A stretch of DNA of 64,000 nt, taken from the NCBI RefSeq assembly GCF_011516835.1, contig NZ_WOTB01000006.1:124001-188000 (forward strand). Reading direction: 5' to 3'. The translations under genes and the position numbers were made by a program. The DNA is from Acetobacter musti. Its GTDB lineage: Bacteria; Pseudomonadota; Alphaproteobacteria; Acetobacterales; Acetobacteraceae. Below, piece by piece: positions 1-9,485 of this stretch. The notes beneath the pieces are model-generated. The model was not told the origin of the DNA. It did no database searches and was given only the letters and a program-made list of their open reading frames with translations. Numbering within the stretch: the stretch's first letter is position 1; each line of letters starts with the position of its first letter.

Positions 1-114
1 ACATTCCCCCGCACATACCCGGCCCCGGACTGATCCCCGGCCCGATCCTCCGGACTGATCTCCCGATGCGAGACGAACAGGCGAGGGCAGGGGACAGACC
101 CGTTCCCGGGATGC

Positions 115-1686
115 CTACCTGACCGCCGACAGTTCAGCATCGCTGTCATGGAGGACACTCTCTGCCCGATGCTGCCAGGCGTCCGGCGGATCGTCCGCCG
201 AGGAAGGCGGAGAGGGATCAGTCCGGAAATTGCTCACCAGCCTGGTCAGATTCAGGGAACTCGATTCCATGCCCTGACCCTTTTGCGCCGTCTGGTTCAC
301 AGCATCCGCGTTTCTGCGCGTCTCATCCTCCAGCCTGGCCACACGCTGACTGATCTCGTCGACACGGGACGCCTGAACATCCGAACCCTGCGCGATCTGC
401 TCCGCCCGCTCTCCGACAGCGCGGATCGAGGTCCTGATATTGGTGATCGCGACCCCTGCCGCATTCGCCAGCTCAACCCCGCTTTCCACCTCGCGGGCAC
501 CCCGGTCGATCAGAGCCCTGATACGCTTCGTCGCCTCGGCGGACCGCACCGCGAGATTGCGCACCTCCTGCGCCACAACCGCAAATCCCTTGCCGGCATC
601 CCCGGCGCGGGCAGCCTCAACCCCGGCATTCAGCGCAAGCAGATTGGTCTGCAGCGAAAGCTCGTTGATCAGACCGACAATCTGAGAAATCTCACCCGAT
701 GAGTCCGAAATTCTGCCGATCGCATCCGTGACATCCATCACAATTTTTTCGCCCTGGCCCGCCTCCACCTCACATTCGGCGACACTGCCATTCACCTCCG
801 CCGTCTGCCCGGCAATCATCCGCGTGGCCTCGGCAATGTTCCCGATCGTATCGGAAACGCTCTCAAGATCGCTGACCTGAGCCGCCATCCCGGAAGCGAT
901 GTTCTGGCTCTCCCGGTTGATGGTCCGCGCATCCGTCTCCACCCGCTCCGCGTTTTCCCGGACGGAACGGGTAATCGCCGTAAGACCGCTGATCAGCGTT
1001 TCAAACGCGGTCGCCAGACGCGGCGATTTCTCCCCGAGCTGCGCATCGACCCTGATGGACAGATCGCCCTCCGCCACCTGCTCCAGAGCGTTCGCCAGCA
1101 TGTCGAGAGCGGCCTCCTGCTCCCGCGCCTCAGCCTGCCGCTGCCGCTCCGCCGTATCGAGCGCGGATGTCACGGCCAGCTCCATATCCAGCATCGTCGC
1201 CTTGATGAGCAGACCGACACGCGTGACGAGATCATCGCAGGACATCTCTCCGGTCTGCTGCGGCCCGAACAGCCAGCCAGCCCTGGCCTTCCGCTCCTCC
1301 GGCCAGCACTTCCTGATCAGATCACCGACAATCGCTTCAATCAGCAGAGAGTTTCCGGCGATATACCAGCGCGGGGAGAGCCCGATCCGCGCATGGGTGC
1401 TGCCGATCTTCGCAACCCGCCTGAGATAATGCTCCTGGAAACGCTCGGTGACGATCGCATGCCAGTGCTTCACCTGTTCGGACCGCGCATGGTCCGCCTG
1501 CGCGCGATTTGAAAAAAAATGCGATAATTCAGGATTTTTTTCTATTCGTGCATAGAAATCATCGAGAGCCTTCGGAAGGCTCCGCGCAATGTCATCGCTC
1601 GTGCTTTGAAGAATATCGAGCTGCTTCGGGCCAATGTCGAGAAATCGCACCCGTCCTTCGATATCGAAGGCTTCACTGTTCTTCAC
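115..1686 (-). CDS. Globin-coupled methyl-accepting chemotaxis protein (HemAT-like)
   Basis: Soluble chemoreceptor expected to bind heme and signal oxygen or another gas to CheA/CheW. Residues about 15-165 form a protoglobin (globin-coupled sensor) domain: Tyr45 fits the distal position and His98, in the stretch THARIGLSP, fits the proximal heme ligand. Residues about 185-240 look like a HAMP-like linker. The conserved receptor hairpin follows at about 345-380 (NLLALNAGVEAARAGDAGKG). There is no transmembrane segment and no C-terminal CheR-tethering pentapeptide. No che genes lie in the window, so it is an orphan receptor here. Family identity is clear; the ligand is inferred. Confidence 0.93.
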   Translation of the reverse strand: MKNSEAFDIEGRVRFLDIGPKQLDILQSTSDDIARSLPKALDDFYARIEKNPELSHFFSNRAQADHARSEQVKHWHAIVTERFQEHYLRRVAKIGSTHARIGLSPRWYIAGNSLLIEAIVGDLIRKCWPEERKARAGWLFGPQQTGEMSCDDLVTRVGLLIKATMLDMELAVTSALDTAERQRQAEAREQEAALDMLANALEQVAEGDLSIRVDAQLGEKSPRLATAFETLISGLTAITRSVRENAERVETDARTINRESQNIASGMAAQVSDLESVSDTIGNIAEATRMIAGQTAEVNGSVAECEVEAGQGEKIVMDVTDAIGRISDSSGEISQIVGLINELSLQTNLLALNAGVEAARAGDAGKGFAVVAQEVRNLAVRSAEATKRIRALIDRGAREVESGVELANAAGVAITNIRTSIRAVGERAEQIAQGSDVQASRVDEISQRVARLEDETRRNADAVNQTAQKGQGMESSSLNLTRLVSNFRTDPSPPSSADDPPDAWQHRAESVLHDSDAELSAVR

Positions 1687-1894
1687 GACCAGTATCTTTC
1701 CATTCTGGGGCGGGATATGGACCCCCAGACTTACGGAAAACTGGCTAAATAAGTCTTAATTCCCGGACGCAACTGACAGCGCCCGTCCGCCGCGCTCTCC
1801 GCACCCGCCACGGAACACCCGCGAAAACATGGCCTTACCCCCGATCCCCGCCGCCATCCGGCCGAACCGTCACAACCGCGCGAGCAGCGGACCG

Positions 1895-2767
1895 TCAGAA
1901 CCGGCCGATGAACCGCGACGGCAGCCGCCACAACTCGTCCCCGGAAATATGCAGATCCAGCCTGTAAAGTTCATCCCGGCGAAAGACCGTGCTCTCCATC
2001 ACACGCCCCAGCCAGTGCTCCAGCGTCACATCATCCCGCCCGAGAACAATGTCATCACGACGCGACAGCCCCGACATACCCCGCAGCATCGCGTCCCAGT
2101 CCGCGTCGGCCATCCGCTGATGCTGCCCCGCCTCCGCGCTCGCCCATGGCTGCCGGCGGGTCCGCGCCAGACGCGCCAGCCCGGAAGGCTGATCGGCATA
2201 ACGCAGATGGAACAGGTACAGATCGTCAAAGGCCGGCGCTTCGTCGATACAGTGAAAGCCCGGAGCCCAGGCCACGGAACGCCGGATCAGAACCGGCTTG
2301 CACATGGCGCTGGAAAACCGCAGCCAGTGGCGCTGTTCACTGACAGGAAGCGACCAGTCAATTGCCGGCTCCCCGTCCAGGGCATGAACCACATCGAACC
2401 CGATCGCCGTCCGGACACCGCCAGGCTCAACACAAGCCGCATAAGCCGCCAGCGACGGAAAGTGGTCCGGGTTCGCAACCAGCAGTTCATCCACGTCCAC
2501 ATGAATGACCGCATCATACCAGTTCAGCAGGGACGCACAGAATTCCGATATGAAACGGGTCCGTCGCGTATCGTCCTGCGGGGAGCGCGGAATGCGTATC
2601 CGGTTAACCCCGCCGAGCGCCTCCGTGCTCCCGTCCGAACTGCCATGATCGATGACGTAACACCGCTCAGCCCCCACCGCCGCCGCATAATGCCGGCACC
2701 ACACCGGAAGCAGTTCACCTTCATTATAAGCCATGGTGACAACGGCGAGCGAAGAACTGTCAGACAT
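1895..2767 (-). CDS. Family 2-type glycosyltransferase (Glyco_tranf_2_4-like)
   Basis: Probable GT-A fold glycosyltransferase of 290 residues. The N-terminus carries the usual AYNEGELLP start of the nucleotide-sugar binding fold (residues 13-21), and HVDVDELL at 89-96 supplies the DxD-like metal and donor-binding site. No signal peptide or membrane segment is visible, so it probably acts on the cytoplasmic side. Neighbours on either side are unrelated (a chemoreceptor and a tRNA), giving no hint of the acceptor. Donor and acceptor are unknown. Confidence 0.8.
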   Translation of the reverse strand: MSDSSSLAVVTMAYNEGELLPVWCRHYAAAVGAERCYVIDHGSSDGSTEALGGVNRIRIPRSPQDDTRRTRFISEFCASLLNWYDAVIHVDVDELLVANPDHFPSLAAYAACVEPGGVRTAIGFDVVHALDGEPAIDWSLPVSEQRHWLRFSSAMCKPVLIRRSVAWAPGFHCIDEAPAFDDLYLFHLRYADQPSGLARLARTRRQPWASAEAGQHQRMADADWDAMLRGMSGLSRRDDIVLGRDDVTLEHWLGRVMESTVFRRDELYRLDLHISGDELWRLPSRFIGRF

Positions 2768-2891
2768 AACACCATCTGTATGTCAGCGGACCGGACGGAA
2801 CCACCCCCGGGGCGACAGCCTGACTGTCAGCCACATGACCCCGAAATGACGAACCGTCAGCGGAAACGTCAAGACAAATCCGCAACATCCG

Positions 2892-2908
2892 CCGTTTCGG
2901 AGAAACGG
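2892..2908 (-). terminator. Perfect hairpin downstream of tRNA-Met
   Basis: CCGTTTC, three bases, then GAAACGG: seven perfectly paired bases about 40 bp beyond the 3-prime end of the minus-strand tRNA-Met. It could stop or protect the tRNA transcript. There is no clear T tract, so function is uncertain. Confidence 0.3.
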
Positions 2909-2946
2909 AAGAACCGCCTGTTCAGTTTTTCAGAAAACCCGGCAGA

Positions 2947-3021
2947 TGGTAGCGGCGGACGGATTTGAACCGCCGACCAAGGGATTATGATTCCCCTGCT
3001 CTACCGCTGAGCTACGCCGCC
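2947..3021 (-). tRNA. tRNA-Met (anticodon CAU, elongator type)
   Basis: Read on the minus strand the 75 bases fold into a full cloverleaf: acceptor GGCGGCG against CGCCGCU, D arm with GCUC/GAGC, anticodon stem GGGGA/UCCCU around the loop AUCAUAA (anticodon CAU), T arm GGCGG-UUCAAAU-CCGUC, and an encoded CCA end. The G1-U72 pair argues against the initiator tRNA, which has a mismatch there. A lysidine-modified tRNA-Ile(CAU) is possible in principle, but the body resembles alphaproteobacterial elongator tRNA-Met. Confidence 0.93.
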
Positions 3022-3083
3022 ATCGTGCCGGTGGGCGTTCAGGTATCCGCGCCCGGCGCGCAAGTCAAGACGGGTTCTGCCGC

Positions 3084-4631
3084 TCACGACGCAATGCCGT
3101 TTTCCGCCTCAGACGCAACAGCCGCGGCAAGACGGGAATGCGCGCGGCCATAGAAGCGATAGATCGCGGCGCCAAGCATGAAATAACTCAGCAGCAGAAC
3201 AGCCGGGGTCGGATTCCCCGAAAACAGATCCCGCAGCACGTCGATGAACAGGGGAGCCGCCATCACGAAGCAGAACAGAATCCCCAGCAACGGCGCGATT
3301 CCGATCCAGAACCCGCGAATCCGGATTCCCCCCAGAGGCACTCTGAACGGCCTCAGCGCGTCCGGACGCATATTGCGGTCCCAGATGACCGTAAAACACA
3401 CAACGCCAAACGCCGTGGCCGTCCCGATGCTGACAAGATCACTGATAATGTCGATCGGCAGAAGAGCCGTCGCGGCGGAAACCGCAAGGCCAAGAATAAT
3501 CGAGCCGATCCACGGCGTGCGGTAACGCGGGTGAAGCAGACAGAAAACCGGCGGCAGCAGACCGTCCCGTGAGATCGTGAAAAAGATGCGGCTCTGACCA
3601 TAAAGCAGCCCGAACAGCACGGAACAGAGCCCGATCACCGCCCCCAGCTTCACCAGAAGCGCCAGAGAAGGCCAGCCAATCGCATCGACAGCCAGCGCCA
3701 GCGGATCGGCGACATCGAGCGTCCGCCACGGCACGACACCGATCAGAACGGCGGCCACGCACATATACACGACAGTACAGATCAGCAGAGACCCGATCAC
3801 GCCGATCGGAATGTCCCGCCGGGGATTCCGCGCCTCCGAGGACGCCGTCGAGACCGCCTCGAAGCCGACATAGGCAAAGAAAATAATCGAGGCCGCCCGG
3901 AAAATTCCCGGAATCCCATACCGGAACGATCCCTCCGACGGCGGAATGAACGGATGCCAGTACTCCGGATGAATGGCACGCAGCCCGACAATCATAAAAA
4001 CGAACAGCACACCAACCTTCAGCATGACGATGGCCGTATTGATCTTCACCGATTCCTGCACGCCCATGACAAGAAACACGGTGACGAACAGCACAACCGC
4101 CGCCCCGACGAAATCGATGTGAGGCCCGATCGCCGCATGCATGCCGCGCGGCGTCATCGTCGTCTGAACGAATGTCCGGTGCAGAAAATCCGGCACCACG
4201 ACACCGAAATCATGCAGAAAACTGACCGCATAACCGGAAAACCCCGCGGCCACGCCGGCGCAGGACACACCATATTCAAGCAGCAGGAGCCAGCCCACCC
4301 ACCAGGCGGCGCGCTCGCCAAGAGAGACATAGGCATAGCTGTAGGCCGATCCCGAAACCGGCATCGCGGACGCCAGCTCACCATAGGACAGAGCCGTGAA
4401 CAGACAGGCCAGACCGGCGATGACAAAGGAAATGATGATGGCGGGACCGGCATAATTCGCCGCCGCCGTGCCGGTCATGACATAGATTCCGGCCCCGATC
4501 GTGGACCCGACCCCCAGCATGACCAGCTGAACCGGACCGAGCGAACGCTTCAGGCCGCTGTTCTCGTTTTCCTTCTCAATACGCTCGACAGTTTTACGAA
4601 GCGGCCGGATGCCGGACACGGGGCTGGTCAT
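3084..4631 (-). CDS. APC-family cationic amino acid permease
   Basis: Inner-membrane amino acid transporter of 515 residues with about 12 or more hydrophobic segments. The first helix has the APC signature GVGSTIGAGIYVMTG, followed by a second helix and ELASAMPVSGSAYSYAY, typical of the cationic amino acid transporter (CAT, YfnA-like) branch. Helix 6 to 7 region GFEAVSTASSEARNPRRDIP is also characteristic. The gene stands alone, next to tRNA-Met on the same strand. Substrate (lysine, arginine or another amino acid) cannot be told from the sequence. Confidence 0.9.
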   Translation of the reverse strand: MTSPVSGIRPLRKTVERIEKENENSGLKRSLGPVQLVMLGVGSTIGAGIYVMTGTAAANYAGPAIIISFVIAGLACLFTALSYGELASAMPVSGSAYSYAYVSLGERAAWWVGWLLLLEYGVSCAGVAAGFSGYAVSFLHDFGVVVPDFLHRTFVQTTMTPRGMHAAIGPHIDFVGAAVVLFVTVFLVMGVQESVKINTAIVMLKVGVLFVFMIVGLRAIHPEYWHPFIPPSEGSFRYGIPGIFRAASIIFFAYVGFEAVSTASSEARNPRRDIPIGVIGSLLICTVVYMCVAAVLIGVVPWRTLDVADPLALAVDAIGWPSLALLVKLGAVIGLCSVLFGLLYGQSRIFFTISRDGLLPPVFCLLHPRYRTPWIGSIILGLAVSAATALLPIDIISDLVSIGTATAFGVVCFTVIWDRNMRPDALRPFRVPLGGIRIRGFWIGIAPLLGILFCFVMAAPLFIDVLRDLFSGNPTPAVLLLSYFMLGAAIYRFYGRAHSRLAAAVASEAENGIAS

Positions 4632-4977
4632 GGTCTGGGCTTAATCTCCTGTCTCCGTCCGCATCAGCCTGACACAGTCTGTCATCATCGCTGACCCGCG
4701 CGTCCCTGCCGTAAACGCAAACGTTAACGCAAGAGAACATTCCGCGAAATGGCATCCGTAACAGAAAGTGCGCCGCTCCGTCGCCATCCGGACACCAGAC
4801 CAGACCGCACATCACTCATCCGGTCCCGGCGGAGATACCTTTTATTGTGATTTTAACGTAACAGACCGCATAGACAGAAACACAGAAACGCCCTCCGGGG
4901 CCAGACCAGCCATCTCCGGCTTTTCCGGAACGGCCGGTCTGATGACGTGTTTCATGCAGAGGGACTGAAGGAAAACG
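4632..4977. other. Divergent intergenic region, 346 bp
   Basis: Separates the minus-strand APC permease from the plus-strand glycosyltransferase/discoidin gene and so should hold both promoters. It has no convincing ORF. It contains an AT-richer patch near 4850-4870 and two CGTAACAGA words (about 4757 and 4856), but no motif I can name. Confidence 0.5.
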
Positions 4978-6501
4978 ATGTCGTCCGGCGAAAATACCGA
5001 CAAGCCCATGATCATAAAAATCAGCGGTCTCGGAAATATCGGCAACCGGATGATGCAGTATATCTCAGCGGTCCGGTTCGCCAGACACTTCCCGAACGCC
5101 CGGATCGAGCGCGTCAGCCTGCCCGAATGGGGAATAGAGTTCGATCATTCGGGCGAAACCGCCCCCACGGACGACATCATGCATGTCGACGACCATTTCC
5201 GTGACGAACAGCATCTCGTCTCCACGATCAGAGACCGTAATCCCGATGTGGTGTTCTTTACCGGATATCTCCAGAAGACCGCCCTGTTCGGAGATCACCG
5301 CGAATGGAAAGACATCTTCTCGGAGAGAGAGGAGGTCGATGTCCGGTTCGGCGATAACGATCTGGTCGTCAGCATCCGGACAGGAGAGATCGTGGAAGGG
5401 TATTATCAGTACCCCCTGATCCCGATCGAATTTTACAGGCACCTTGAGAAAACAACCGGCATGAACCTGGTCTTCGTCGGCCAGATCACGGATAACGGAT
5501 ATTCGCGGGACCTGCGCGACGCCTTCCCGCACAGCCGCTTCATTCCCCACATTTCCCCCATGAAGGATTTTGAAATTCTCAGACGGGCGAAAAACGTCGT
5601 CGTGGGAATCAGCACATTTTCATTCCTCGCCACATGGCTTTCGGACGCGGAAAAAATCATCCTCCCGTTATGGGGATTTTTCAGCATTCCCTGCCACCTG
5701 AACGAAATAGAGCTGCTCCCGCCAGACGACGACCGCTACGAATTCTGGCTTTTCCCGTTCGTCCCCGGCCTTCCGGAAGCCCAGATGCGTGAGATTTCCG
5801 CATCCGTCGCCGGCATGTGCCGGAAGACGGACATGGAGGAAATAATCAGTATCAGAAACAGAATAAACAGCATCAGCGTCAGGGAAACAGACTTCCAGGT
5901 CGACGATACCTGGTACGCCTCACGATATCCCGATGCGTCTCTCGACATCGCTCTGGGTTATTTCAGAAACCCCTACGACCATTATACCCGAACCGGCGTC
6001 TGGGAAGGCCGCCTTCCCACACCTCCGACCCGGCCGGACCTCCCGAATGTCGCTTCCGGAAAAAAGGCCCTCGTCAGTTCCTTCTCCGAATACGCCGCAG
6101 GCGCCAGCGCCGAAGAACAGGCCCGCGCCGCTGTCGACGGACCGGTGGAGGGAGACTGCGCGTTCCATACAAAAGACGAGAACTATCCCTGGTGGCAGGT
6201 CGATCTCGGTCAGATCCACCGGATAAGTTATATGATCATCTGCAACAGGGAAGGCGGCGACATCCTGAAGGACAGATGCCTGCCGCTGGGCGTCTACAGT
6301 TCCGAAGACGGCGTCAAATGGTATTGCGTCCGCGTCCACAGACAGCTGTTTGGCGGAATGGACGGCCACCCGCTGGAAATCAATCTCCATCCGGCCATAA
6401 CCGCCCGCCACATCCTGCTCGTGGCTCAGAAACACACCTATTTCCACCTGGAGCAGGTGCAGATCTTCGGCGTTCCCGACGACAGAACCGGCAACGCATG
6501 A
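4978..6501 (+). CDS. Composite protein: glycosyltransferase-like domain, YPD repeat, discoidin (F5/8 C) domain
   Basis: 507-residue protein of three parts. Residues about 8-250 resemble the alpha-1,2-fucosyltransferase (GT11) class: KISGLGNIGNRMMQYI at the start, SIRTGEIV mid-domain and GISTFSFLATWLSDA near the end. Residues about 305-345 are one copy of a short module (DDTWYASRYPD...DHYTRTGVWEGRLP). Residues about 360-500 look like an F5/8 type C carbohydrate-binding domain (YPWWQVDLGQIHRISYMII; VYSSEDGVKWYCV). AAGGA sits 5 bases before the ATG. The same repeat module occurs in the gene at 10218. Likely role is surface glycan synthesis or recognition; donor and acceptor unknown. Confidence 0.7.
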   Translation: MSSGENTDKPMIIKISGLGNIGNRMMQYISAVRFARHFPNARIERVSLPEWGIEFDHSGETAPTDDIMHVDDHFRDEQHLVSTIRDRNPDVVFFTGYLQKTALFGDHREWKDIFSEREEVDVRFGDNDLVVSIRTGEIVEGYYQYPLIPIEFYRHLEKTTGMNLVFVGQITDNGYSRDLRDAFPHSRFIPHISPMKDFEILRRAKNVVVGISTFSFLATWLSDAEKIILPLWGFFSIPCHLNEIELLPPDDDRYEFWLFPFVPGLPEAQMREISASVAGMCRKTDMEEIISIRNRINSISVRETDFQVDDTWYASRYPDASLDIALGYFRNPYDHYTRTGVWEGRLPTPPTRPDLPNVASGKKALVSSFSEYAAGASAEEQARAAVDGPVEGDCAFHTKDENYPWWQVDLGQIHRISYMIICNREGGDILKDRCLPLGVYSSEDGVKWYCVRVHRQLFGGMDGHPLEINLHPAITARHILLVAQKHTYFHLEQVQIFGVPDDRTGNA

Positions 6502-6571
6502 CACAGCCGCTCCGCTTCCCGGCAGGGGAGGGAAGCGCCAGACTCAGAGCACAGGACTCAGCGCACAGGAA

Positions 6572-7435
6572 TCAGAGCACACCGCCCAGAATAACGAGAG
6601 AGCCAAGCCCCAGCGCCACACAGTAATAAGCGAACGGCGCCAGCGCCCAGTTATCGTGATTACGGAAATAACGCATCAGAACCGCCGTACTGATGAGCGC
6701 CGTAACCCCGGCCACACCCGCCGCGATCAGACCCGTCTGAATCTGCTCATGCGTAATCGCCATATGGCGCATCTTCAGCATCTGGTGCGCCGTGGCGGCG
6801 AGAATGACAGGCTCCGCCATCAGAAAGGAGAACCGGGCCGCAACATCATGATGCAGGCCCCGCAGCAGCCCGCCCGCAATCGTCGCCCCCGACCGCGACA
6901 GACCGGGAAAAAGAGCCAGACACTGGAAAGACCCGATAAACAGCGCGTCCCGCGCCGTCAGACTCGCAATCGGACGCGCCGCCTCCGGGGCATCCGGCGT
7001 GGGGCCAAAACGTCCGCGAAGCCGCTCCACCGCCAGCAGCATCAGCCCGTTGACAACGAGAAGCCCGGCAACAGGCAGCGGCGATCCGAACAGATGCCGG
7101 AGAAAATGCTCCAGAGCCGCGCCGACAATGACAGCCGGCAGAGTGGCAATGGCAAGCAGCCACAGAATCTTGAAACTCTCGACCCGGTAACGGCTCTCCT
7201 GCAGCCCGAGCGCCCCGGAGATGATGGCCGACCAGTCGCGCCAGAAAAATATGAACAGCGCCACCGATGTTCCGAGATGCAGCATCACCAGAAATGGCAG
7301 AAAAATCTCGTCGCTCTCATTGAACGGCCAGTGAAGCAGCGCCGGAAGAAGAACCGCATGACCAAGACTGCTGACAGGGAAAAGTTCAGTCGCCCCCTGC
7401 AGAACGGCGATAATAACAGCTTGCAGCAGCGTCAT
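6572..7435 (-). CDS. uppP: Undecaprenyl-diphosphatase UppP (BacA)
   Basis: Integral membrane phosphatase that recycles undecaprenyl pyrophosphate to the monophosphate lipid carrier for peptidoglycan and polysaccharide synthesis. The 287-residue protein has the family motifs QGATELFPVSSLGHAV at about 13-28 (the E/Q-rich motif) and FPGLSRSGATIAGGLLRGL near 170-190, and about eight hydrophobic helices. Length is normal. It stands alone, divergent from the small MCE gene at 7692. This is the intrinsic bacitracin-resistance type of enzyme. Confidence 0.95.
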   Translation of the reverse strand: MTLLQAVIIAVLQGATELFPVSSLGHAVLLPALLHWPFNESDEIFLPFLVMLHLGTSVALFIFFWRDWSAIISGALGLQESRYRVESFKILWLLAIATLPAVIVGAALEHFLRHLFGSPLPVAGLLVVNGLMLLAVERLRGRFGPTPDAPEAARPIASLTARDALFIGSFQCLALFPGLSRSGATIAGGLLRGLHHDVAARFSFLMAEPVILAATAHQMLKMRHMAITHEQIQTGLIAAGVAGVTALISTAVLMRYFRNHDNWALAPFAYYCVALGLGSLVILGGVL

Positions 7436-7691
7436 GGGCGGACCCTGTTTTTGTTCTGAACACCCCGGAACATGATTCGCTCCGAAAGCGTCGTGGCTGA
7501 AAAGTTGCCCGGACCTTAACGCGGTCCGATGCGCAGCGATACCGCCTTTGTCACAGACAGCGCCGTCCCATTCCCGGACACCCCGTCATCAGCACGCTTG
7601 ACGCGGTCCCGGTCACGCCGGCTTATTGCCACGCAGGAACAGAACACAGGGGCAGAACAGCAGCGTCTGCCGGACTGATAAGGGGTATCCA

Positions 7692-8153
7692 ATGGGTCAT
7701 CGCCGTGAGGCCGGAACGATCGTGTTCAGTTTCGTCGTGCTGGCCGTGACAGCAGGCTTCGCCGGATACGCGCGCAGCACACAGGGCAACCACGGCATCG
7801 CGCGTTACCCGTTATCCGCACAGTTCGTTTCGGCAAACGGCCTGGCGCGCGGCGCGGACGTGAATATGGGCGGCGTGCCCGTCGGCCGCGTCTCCTCAAT
7901 CCATCTCGATCCCGAAACCGCGATGGCCGTTGTTGATTTCGAGGTCAACAACACCCTGCATTTCCCGACGGACAGCGTCCTCACCGTCGGAAGCACCACG
8001 CTCTCAGGCGACAACGCCCTGATGATCGAGCCCGGAACGTCAAAACAGCTGACAAAAGCCGGCGATGTCCTCACCAGCACGCGCGAGCCCACCAGCCTGG
8101 AACAGCAGGTCAGCAACTATATCTTCGGCAATGGCGGCCTGCCCGCGGACTGA
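7692..8153 (+). CDS. mlaD: Small MlaD/MCE-domain protein
   Basis: 153-residue substrate-binding component of an Mla-type phospholipid transporter. One N-terminal membrane helix (about 8-25) anchors a single MCE domain (about 37-120: LSAQFVSANGLARGADVNM, GVPVGRVSSIHLDPET, LSGDNALMIEPG). The ATG at 7692 is chosen because AAGGGG lies 6 bases upstream and the membrane anchor begins right after it; an in-frame TTG at 7626 is less likely. No mlaE, mlaF, mlaB or mlaC gene adjoins it. A second, longer MCE gene occurs at 55538 in a full operon. Confidence 0.88.
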   Translation: MGHRREAGTIVFSFVVLAVTAGFAGYARSTQGNHGIARYPLSAQFVSANGLARGADVNMGGVPVGRVSSIHLDPETAMAVVDFEVNNTLHFPTDSVLTVGSTTLSGDNALMIEPGTSKQLTKAGDVLTSTREPTSLEQQVSNYIFGNGGLPAD

Positions 8154-8204
8154 TCACACCCCCCGCCGGACATTTCAGTCCCGGCCATCCCCGCTCCGAC
8201 GACT

Positions 8205-9470
8205 TCAGTCGTTCAGCGGATAGGACCGCATGAGACGCCGCTGCTCCCGCCAGAGGCGAATGCCATAAAACAGCCGCGTCGATTTCCAGCCGCGCCTGCG
8301 ATTCTCGGCCCCGATACGAAACGCCTCTCCGTAATGGTGGAACTGAGCCGCATAAGCCTCGCGCAGAGTCGTGCCGGCATCCCAGATATGGGTCGCCTCA
8401 GACCCCACACCATTGATCTCGATAATCTCGAAATCCTTCCCCTGCCGCAAAGCCTCGACAGAACGGAATTTGAGATCGACACGCCCGAAATGAAATTCAG
8501 GAATGTCCCGCATGATCCGGTCGACCGCCGCGGTCAGCTCCGGCGTGATGTCCGCCGCCCCGTTGCGGAACACCGACCCCTTGCAGTGGTTGCCGGTGAA
8601 CACCAGCGGCAGCTGCTCCCCGGCGGCCAGAACCTCATCGAGACGCCCGGCCAGCCGGGGCCGGTAAATATGCGGCACCAGCCGCGTGCGCGGGTCCGCC
8701 GCGAGCAGATCGTCCACCGTCGATCTGCCATCCCCGGTCAGACATGGAATATCCTTATACGTGACCGACGTAATGCGCCCCTGCGCCTCATCCGCATGCC
8801 GGATATAAAACAGACCGGCCTCATGCTCCCACGGAATCAGCCGCTGAATGACAAGCCGGACGCCACGCGGAAAAGAGGCGAGGGCGTCCGCAAGCGATTC
8901 CCGCGTGGGTGTCAGCTTCACGCCCGTCCCGTTGCACCCGATATCCGGCTTGACCACAACCGGCAGCGAAATCCCCGCGGCATCCAGAGCCGCCTCCGCG
9001 CGCGCCAGATCGTCCGTATCGGTGTCCAGCACGATATAAGGCGCAATCGCCTGCCGGGCCACAGGACCAGCCATATCCAGAATGGCGCTCTTGCTCTCAC
9101 AGCACAGCCCGCCGGTCGTGATCTTCGGGTTCGCGGCGGTCGGCATCCCGAAGTCACGATACCGGATGCCCAGCGCAATCCAGTAAGCAACGATCGGCGT
9201 ATAAAACAGCCATCCCGGCCAGAACTCGAAAAAGCTGACAGGCTCTCCTTTATCCCGCCCGCCCGGCAATCCCCCCGGCACTCCGGCCGTCCCCCGCCCG
9301 GAACCGGATTTCCCCGTCCCGACATCCTCATTCCCGTCAGCCGGCACAGATATTCGCGGCGCTGACGGAGAGCCATGCAACGACTCACGGGCGCCTGTCC
9401 CATGATCCGGAGCGGCTTCATCTCCATTGCCGGAGGCCAGGAGCGACTCTGTGTCCTGCATCTGATCCAT
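8205..9470 (-). CDS. ATP-grasp family ligase
   Basis: 421-residue protein with an ATP-grasp fold. The first 75 residues are Gly/Ser/Asp-rich and probably disordered, then a hydrophobic stretch (FWPGWLFYTPIVAYWIALGI) that may attach it to the membrane. ATP-grasp hallmarks follow: VVKPDIGCNGTGVKL near residue 170, VIQRLIPWEHEAGLFY near 205, and FHFGRVDLKFR...FEIIEINGVGSEATHIWD near 325-360 (metal and phosphate binding). Related proteins are often labelled D-Ala-D-Ala ligase or carboxylate-amine ligase, but the substrate is not evident. It lies 15 bp downstream of a DedA gene on the same strand. Confidence 0.75.
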   Translation of the reverse strand: MDQMQDTESLLASGNGDEAAPDHGTGARESLHGSPSAPRISVPADGNEDVGTGKSGSGRGTAGVPGGLPGGRDKGEPVSFFEFWPGWLFYTPIVAYWIALGIRYRDFGMPTAANPKITTGGLCCESKSAILDMAGPVARQAIAPYIVLDTDTDDLARAEAALDAAGISLPVVVKPDIGCNGTGVKLTPTRESLADALASFPRGVRLVIQRLIPWEHEAGLFYIRHADEAQGRITSVTYKDIPCLTGDGRSTVDDLLAADPRTRLVPHIYRPRLAGRLDEVLAAGEQLPLVFTGNHCKGSVFRNGAADITPELTAAVDRIMRDIPEFHFGRVDLKFRSVEALRQGKDFEIIEINGVGSEATHIWDAGTTLREAYAAQFHHYGEAFRIGAENRRRGWKSTRLFYGIRLWREQRRLMRSYPLND

Positions 9471-9485
9471 TGTCGTCCTGACCTG

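Noticed and set aside
2947..3021. tRNA-Ile with lysidine (CAU) instead of tRNA-Met
   Set aside because: Acceptor and T arm resemble alphaproteobacterial elongator tRNA-Met; cannot be excluded fully but less likely.
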